Assembly: GCA_031288855.1 (NCBI GenBank) | Contig: JAITQQ010000106.1 | Coordinates: 1-10,874 of the forward strand | Origin: Prevotellaceae bacterium | Lineage (GTDB): Bacteria; Bacteroidota; Bacteroidia; Bacteroidales; UBA932 | Length of the DNA stretch: 10,874 bases | Reading direction: 5' to 3' | Shown: positions 6,327-10,874 of the stretch, in pieces | Numbering within the stretch: position 1 is the stretch's first letter | Layout: each line of letters begins with the position of its first letter | Made by a program: the position numbers and the translations under genes | Notes under the pieces: generated by a model | Database searches by the model: none | The model's input: only the letters and a program-made list of their open reading frames with translations | What the model was told of the DNA's origin: nothing

Positions 6327-8297
6327 ATGCGGCTACTTACACCTACCGAGATTATACAATTGGAACAACAGGGTTGTTCGGCCGAATGTTGGCAGCAAGT
6401 GCAGGTAGCGGATGAATTTCAGCCCGGCCACCTGCACCGTGTAAAATTTACCGGGCGCAACACGCTCGGAAAGTTTGAAACGGAAGTAACCTTGCCCGGC
6501 GGGATAAAACGCCACACCGGTATCACCGACGCGTGGCTGCACAATTGTACGGTGGGCAACAACGTGCTCATCCAAAAAATCTGTGATTACATCGGCAATT
6601 ATATCATTGAAGACAATGTGGTCATTTTCGATGTGGAACTGTTGGTGGTGGAAGGAGAATCTACCTTCGGGAATGGGTTGAGGGTAGAAACGGTGAGCGA
6701 AGTGGGCGCACGCGGCGTAATGATTTATAATGAGCTGTCGGCGCACCTGGCGTATATTCTGGCGAGCTACCGCCACCGCCCGCAATTGGTGGAAAATATC
6801 GAAAAATTAATTATAGCGTATAGCGAAACACAACGCGCCGCTGTAGGCCGCGTTGCAACCGGCGCCCGGCTGTTGCGCTGCGACACATTGATTAACGTGA
6901 ACGTGGGCGAATATGCGGTGCTCGAAGGCGCACGGCTATTGAAAAACGGCACTATCAACAGCGCGGAGGCCGACCCGGTGTATATCGGCGATGGCTGTGA
7001 ACTGGAAAATTTTATTGTGTGCGCGGGCGCGGTGGTGCAGAATGCCACTTTGGTATCCAACAGTTTTATCGGGCAAGGATGCTTGCTTGACAAACATTAT
7101 TCGGTAGTGCAATCGTTGTTCTTTGCCAATTGCCAGGGGTTTCACGGCGAAGCCACGTCGATATTTGCAGGGCCTTACACGGTAACGCACCACAAATCAA
7201 CCTTGCTGATTGCCGGCATGTTTTCTTTCATGAATGCGGGCAGCGGCTCTAACCAAAGCAACCATCTTTACAAGTTAGGCCCCATTCATCACGGCTTTTT
7301 GGAGCGGGGCGCCAAAACCACCAGCAACTCTTATATCCTGTGGCCTGCGCGGATAGGCGCATTCACATTAATCATGGGGCGGCATTTCAACCATCCCAAT
7401 GTGGCGGATTTTCCTTTTTCATATCTTGTGGAACACGACGGCCACTCTTACTTGGCGCCGGCCGTGAATTTACGCAGTATCGGCACGGTGCGCGACGCGC
7501 AAAAATGGCCGAAGCGCGACCGTCGAAAAATAAAAACACCGCTCGACCATATCAATTATAACCTCTTAAGCCCTTACACCATCGGCAAAGTGATGAGGGG
7601 GCGCGAATTGTTGACGGCTATGCGTGAGGATGACAACCCGCCGACGCTGCATGATTACAACGGCGTGAAAATTGAAACGCGTGTGTTGAAACGCGGCATC
7701 ACGTTATATGGGCACGTGATTGACAAGTTTCTCGGCAACTCCGTCATCTCGCGGCTTCAATTGTCGGATGGCGCCTTGACGCAGGATGAAATACGCCGGC
7801 TGCTGCGGAAAGACACGGAAACAGGCAGCGGCAAGTGGGTGGACATCGCCGGGCTGATATGCCCTGTGAATGCGTTGAATGAAATTCTCGATAAGGTGGA
7901 ACGCGGCGAGCCATATAGCCTTGCGGAATTTAATGACGATTTCAAATCGCTGCATCAACATTATTACAGTTACGAGTGGACATGGGCTTATGATGTGCTG
8001 GAACGCTTGTACGGCAAGTCCCCCGACACTTTCACAACGCAAGATGTGGCGAACATTGTAACGCGGTGGATAGACAGTGTGCTGACGATTGACCGGATGC
8101 TTTATGAAGACGCCAAAAAGGAATTTACCTTAGGCAAAATGGCCGGCTACGGCGCTGACGGCGACGAGGAACACAAGGAAAAGGATTTTGAAAATGTGCG
8201 CGGGCTTTTCCACACCAACGATATTGTGTTGGCGATTAAAGCGCACATGAAAGAAAAAGAAGAGCTCGGAAATAGTATTATTCAACGGATAGCGTGA
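6327..8297 (+). CDS. DUF4954 family protein with left-handed beta-helix region
   Basis: The 656-residue product matches DUF4954, a family of unknown function found in Bacteroidota and some other gut bacteria. Two stretches have the loose hexapeptide periodicity of left-handed beta-helix transferases: about residues 60-110 (ITDAWLHNCTVGNNVLI, IIEDNVVI) and about 180-260 (VNVGEYAVLEGARL, VYIGDGCELENFIV, SFIGQGCLLD). Downstream lies a segment unusually rich in His, Asn and Ser: THHK (287-290), NAGSGSNQSNH (303-313), PIHHG (319-323) and GRHFNHP (351-357), which looks like an active-site region. The last 200 or so residues appear helical. The ATG at 6327 is preferred over a GTG at 6252 because promoter and dyad fall inside the longer version and MRLLTPTEI is the expected family start. 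By fold it may transfer an acyl or sugar-nucleotide group, but this is inference. Its stop overlaps the pnuC start by one base (TGATG). Confidence 0.85.
   Translation: MRLLTPTEIIQLEQQGCSAECWQQVQVADEFQPGHLHRVKFTGRNTLGKFETEVTLPGGIKRHTGITDAWLHNCTVGNNVLIQKICDYIGNYIIEDNVVIFDVELLVVEGESTFGNGLRVETVSEVGARGVMIYNELSAHLAYILASYRHRPQLVENIEKLIIAYSETQRAAVGRVATGARLLRCDTLINVNVGEYAVLEGARLLKNGTINSAEADPVYIGDGCELENFIVCAGAVVQNATLVSNSFIGQGCLLDKHYSVVQSLFFANCQGFHGEATSIFAGPYTVTHHKSTLLIAGMFSFMNAGSGSNQSNHLYKLGPIHHGFLERGAKTTSNSYILWPARIGAFTLIMGRHFNHPNVADFPFSYLVEHDGHSYLAPAVNLRSIGTVRDAQKWPKRDRRKIKTPLDHINYNLLSPYTIGKVMRGRELLTAMREDDNPPTLHDYNGVKIETRVLKRGITLYGHVIDKFLGNSVISRLQLSDGALTQDEIRRLLRKDTETGSGKWVDIAGLICPVNALNEILDKVERGEPYSLAEFNDDFKSLHQHYYSYEWTWAYDVLERLYGKSPDTFTTQDVANIVTRWIDSVLTIDRMLYEDAKKEFTLGKMAGYGADGDEEHKEKDFENVRGLFHTNDIVLAIKAHMKEKEELGNSIIQRIA
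6801..6830 (+). repeat. Internal copy of the DUF4954 leader repeat
   Basis: This is the coding-region partner of 6301-6324. It encodes EKLIIAYSET of the DUF4954 protein and contains TATAGCG twice in tandem (6812-6818 and 6819-6825), whereas the leader copy has it once. Confidence 0.55.
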
Positions 8298-8971
8298 TGG
8301 AAGATTTTTTTTCGTTTTTCAGTACAGACCAGGTATTGCTTCAAATCGACGGACGCGAAGTGAGCGTGTTGGAAGCGTTGGCGACCTTGTGCGGCCTCAC
8401 TTGTGTGTTTCTGGCCATGCGTGCCAAAGTGCTTAATTTTTGGGTGGGATACGTGTACAACGTATTGCTCTTTGCCCTGTTTTTTCAAAAAGGATTATAC
8501 TCGAGCATGCTGGTACAGCCTGTATCGTTTGCGATAAATGCGTTTGGGCATTACCGTTGGACACATCCGCGCAAGGAAGAAGAAAACCGCAAGCATCAAT
8601 TAAAAATCACCTTGTTGTTGCCGCAACAGCGGACATACATTGTGCTGATAGTGGCAGCGCTCACTGTGCTGTGGGGTTTTGTGATGTCGCAATTGGACAC
8701 GTGGATGCCGTGGATATTCAATGCGGCGCAACTTCCTTACGTAGATGCGTTGGTGATGATGTCTATCCTCTCTGCACAATTGTTGGCGGCGCAAAAAAAG
8801 TTGGACACGTGGGGTATGTGGACAGTAGTAAACATTACAAACATTACGTTATACCTGTTGCGCGGGTTGGTGTTTATGCCGTTTGTGAGCGCAGCCTATA
8901 TGATTATGGCGGTGTTTGGTTTTAAAATATGGTACAAGAAGTATAAAAATGAAACATCAGGGAATGAGTGA
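8297..8971 (+). CDS. pnuC: PnuC-family facilitator for nicotinamide riboside or a related vitamin
   Basis: PnuC proteins are inner-membrane facilitators that let nicotinamide riboside enter the cell; relatives (PnuT, PnuX) move thiamine or riboflavin. The 224-residue product has about seven hydrophobic segments (roughly 23-41, 46-64, 68-86, 112-131, 148-165, 172-189, 191-210), as expected. Family segments include LNFWVGYVYNVLLFALFFQKGLY (46-68), where tryptophan and asparagine recur, and the C-terminal W-x2-W-x3-N-x6-Y pattern at 172-186 (Trp172, Trp175, Asn179, Tyr186), which lies in the substrate-binding region. The start at 8297 gives the TGATG junction with the DUF4954 stop; a GTG one codon earlier is possible. 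The end overlaps sufC by 8 bases. There is no thiamine riboswitch or thiamine kinase next to it, which mildly favours the nicotinamide riboside assignment, but substrate is not decided by sequence alone. Confidence 0.87.
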   Translation: MEDFFSFFSTDQVLLQIDGREVSVLEALATLCGLTCVFLAMRAKVLNFWVGYVYNVLLFALFFQKGLYSSMLVQPVSFAINAFGHYRWTHPRKEEENRKHQLKITLLLPQQRTYIVLIVAALTVLWGFVMSQLDTWMPWIFNAAQLPYVDALVMMSILSAQLLAAQKKLDTWGMWTVVNITNITLYLLRGLVFMPFVSAAYMIMAVFGFKIWYKKYKNETSGNE

Positions 8972-9713
8972 AGCGTTATTAACAGTAAAAGATTTGCATG
9001 TATCGATAGCGGAACGCGAGATTCTGAAAGGAATAAACCTCACGGTAAACGCAGGGGAAGTGCACGCCATTATGGGCCCTAACGGGTCGGGGAAAAGCAC
9101 CTTGTCGGTGGTGTTGGCCGGGCGTGAAACCTACACGGTAACGTCGGGGTCGGCTACTTTTCATGGCCGCGACTTGTTGTCGATGCCGCCCGAAGAACGC
9201 GCCCACGAAGGGCTGTTTCTCGGGTTTCAATATCCGGTAGAAATTCCCGGCGTGAGCAATGTGAATTTTATGAAAGCAGCCATCAACGAAAAGCGCAAAT
9301 ATGCGGGGCTTGAGCCGTTGTCGGCCGCCGAATACCTGAAGCTGATGCGGGAGAAAATGGCGATTGTGGAAATGGATCCTACGTTTTCTTCGCGCGGCGT
9401 GAATGTAGGTTTTTCGGGTGGCGAGAAGAAACGCAATGAAATTTTTCAGATGGCCATGTTAGAGCCGGAATTGGCCATACTTGACGAAACCGACAGCGGG
9501 CTTGACGTGGACGCGTTGCGCATTGTGGCGGGCGGCGTAAATAAATTGAAAACGCCGCAGAACGCATTTATCGTGATTACGCACTATCAGCGCCTGCTCA
9601 ATTACATTGTGCCCGACGTGGTGCACGTGTTGTATGACGGCAAAATTATAAAAACCGCCGGCGCAGCGCTGGCGCTTGAAGTGGAAGAAAAAGGTTATGA
9701 CTGGTTGAAATAA
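8964..9713 (+). CDS. sufC: Fe-S cluster assembly ATPase SufC
   Basis: SufC is the cytosolic ABC-type ATPase that drives the SufBCD scaffold to build Fe-S clusters. All motifs are intact in the 249-residue product: Walker A GPNGSGKST (38-46), Q-loop glutamine (Gln89) in GFQYPVEIPGV, signature SGGEKKR (151-157), Walker B LAILDE (170-175) with catalytic Glu175, D-loop SGLD (178-181) and switch histidine His207. FSGGEKKRNE and TDSGLDVDALR separate SufC from transporter ATPases. The start at 8964 fits family length and overlaps pnuC by 8 bases; an ATG at 8949 with a more A-rich upstream region is an alternative that adds five residues. SufB, SufD and SufS genes are not next to it, unlike the usual suf operon: pnuC lies before and proline dehydrogenase 12 bases after. 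Confidence 0.95.
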   Translation: MSEALLTVKDLHVSIAEREILKGINLTVNAGEVHAIMGPNGSGKSTLSVVLAGRETYTVTSGSATFHGRDLLSMPPEERAHEGLFLGFQYPVEIPGVSNVNFMKAAINEKRKYAGLEPLSAAEYLKLMREKMAIVEMDPTFSSRGVNVGFSGGEKKRNEIFQMAMLEPELAILDETDSGLDVDALRIVAGGVNKLKTPQNAFIVITHYQRLLNYIVPDVVHVLYDGKIIKTAGAALALEVEEKGYDWLK

Positions 9714-9725
9714 TAAGATAACACT

Positions 9726-10874
9726 ATGCATATTGATTTTTCAAAAATTCCGGAGCCGCTCATAGAAAAAAGCAAAGGCGAATTAAATACATCCATTATG
9801 CTGTTCAGGGCTGTGCATTACAAGTGGCTGATTAAATTAGGCCGCGTGGTTATTCCCTACATCATGTGGATGCCCGGCGTGAAATGGGCGATTAAGAAAA
9901 CCGTATTTAAACATTTCTGCGGCGGTGAAACGTTAGACGAAACAAAAAATGTAGTAGAAAATTTAGCCAAATACCACGTCAACGCCATATCGGATTATTC
10001 GGCGGAACAGGCCGGCACCCGCGAGAAGCAGGAGGAAACCAAAAAGAATATTTTAGCGTCCATCCAATTTGCCGGAACGCAGAAAAATGTGCCGTTTGCG
10101 TGCGTGAAAATTACCGGAATTTGCGCCCGCCCGCTGTTGGAAAAAATATCAGCCAATGCGCCGTTGACCGAAGAAGAAGCAAAAATGAAGCAAGACTTTC
10201 TGAACCGCCTCGATGCGCTTTGCGCGGCTGCCGAAGCGCAGGGGAAAAAGTTTTTCATTGATGCCGAAGAAACATGGATTAACCCGGCCATTAACGAGGC
10301 CGCCGAGATGATGATGGCGAAATACAACAAGGAAAAACATGTGGTTTATACCACCATTCAGTTTTATACGAAAGACAGCTTGGCCTATCTGAAACGGCTT
10401 ATCGACACGGCGCCCTACAAAGTGGCGTTAAAGTTAGTACGCGGCGCATATCACGAACAGGAAAACGAGCGGGCGGCGCGAATGGGCTATCCCACGCCTA
10501 TTGTGGAGAACAAGGAAGCAGCCGACGCTTCCTACAATGCGGGGTTGCGCTTATGCATCGAGCATCTCGACAAGGTGTCGTTTTGTGCGGCCACGCACAA
10601 TGTAGAGAGCATGCTCCTCCTCATTAAAATGATGGAAGAGCGCAACATCAGCGCCGACAGCGAAATTATTTCTTTCTCGCAACTATACGGAATGCGCGAC
10701 AACCTCACCTATAACCTGGCCGGGCGGGGATACAACGTATCGAAATATATTCCCTACGGGCCGGTGAAAGAAACGCTGCCTTACCTCATTCGCCGCGCCG
10801 AAGAAAATTCGGGCATAGGCGACCAGATGGGCGAAGAACTGCAACTGTTGCAGCGGGCGAAAAAAGAAAAACGG
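9726..10874 (+). CDS. Proline dehydrogenase, monofunctional (3' end outside window)
   Basis: This enzyme oxidises L-proline to pyrroline-5-carboxylate with FAD and passes electrons to the quinone pool; it sits at the membrane surface. The reading frame is open for 383 codons from ATG 9726 to the last base of the window with no stop. Family segments are visible: KLVRGAYHEQE (236-246), SQLYGMRDNLTY, and YIPYGPVKETLPYLIRRAEEN, whose Arg356-Arg357 pair corresponds to the arginines that hold the proline carboxylate in PutA. The barrel domain is essentially complete; the charged tail (QLLQRAKKEKR) suggests only a few residues are missing, consistent with a stand-alone enzyme rather than a bifunctional PutA, although a fusion beyond the edge cannot be excluded. 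It follows sufC by 12 bases and is likely co-transcribed. No pyrroline-5-carboxylate dehydrogenase gene is in the window. Confidence 0.93.
   Translation, partial: MHIDFSKIPEPLIEKSKGELNTSIMLFRAVHYKWLIKLGRVVIPYIMWMPGVKWAIKKTVFKHFCGGETLDETKNVVENLAKYHVNAISDYSAEQAGTREKQEETKKNILASIQFAGTQKNVPFACVKITGICARPLLEKISANAPLTEEEAKMKQDFLNRLDALCAAAEAQGKKFFIDAEETWINPAINEAAEMMMAKYNKEKHVVYTTIQFYTKDSLAYLKRLIDTAPYKVALKLVRGAYHEQENERAARMGYPTPIVENKEAADASYNAGLRLCIEHLDKVSFCAATHNVESMLLLIKMMEERNISADSEIISFSQLYGMRDNLTYNLAGRGYNVSKYIPYGPVKETLPYLIRRAEENSGIGDQMGEELQLLQRAKKEKR

Noticed and set aside
8440..8925. A 161-codon open frame on the + strand inside pnuC
   Set aside because: It is the out-of-frame shadow of pnuC, whose own frame gives a coherent seven-segment membrane protein with family motifs.

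Overview
The window looks like chromosomal DNA of a Bacteroidota bacterium, probably of the order Bacteroidales. Three things point there: the C-terminal part of SprA/Sov, the giant outer-membrane translocon of the type IX secretion system; a DUF4954 protein and a DUF5618 protein, both families I know mainly from this phylum; and two promoters with the Bacteroidota-type -7 box TAnnTTTG. Ribosome binding sites of the AGGAGG kind are largely absent, also usual in this phylum.

Region 1 (1-4763, + strand) is a tightly spaced run: the 3' part of sprA (its 5' end lies outside the window), gcvH (glycine cleavage H protein) 40 bases on, and a bacterial/eukaryotic-type single-chain glycyl-tRNA synthetase 10 bases after that. 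Region 2 (4764-4836) is a short convergent gap filled by two degenerate tandem arrays with a 7-base period. Region 3 (4837-6131, - strand) is a two-gene operon with lower GC than its surroundings: a DUF5618 protein followed, with a 4-base TTGA overlap, by a membrane-anchored protein with two retropepsin-like aspartic protease lobes. Region 4 (6132-6326) is a divergent intergenic segment with a promoter for each direction and a nearly perfect 29-base dyad between them. Region 5 (6327-10874, + strand) is a second compact run: DUF4954 (left-handed beta-helix, unknown function), a PnuC-type vitamin/nucleoside transporter, the Suf ATPase SufC, and a monofunctional proline dehydrogenase that runs off the window end just short of its expected C-terminus.

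Most of the window is housekeeping: protein secretion, glycine/one-carbon metabolism, translation, NAD-precursor or vitamin uptake, Fe-S cluster assembly and proline catabolism. The accessory and least-explained part is 4837-6326, where the protease/DUF5618 pair, its promoter, the dyad and the DUF4954 promoter lie together. No rRNA, tRNA, CRISPR array, insertion sequence or integrase was recognised, and no gene-free stretch exceeds about 200 bases.
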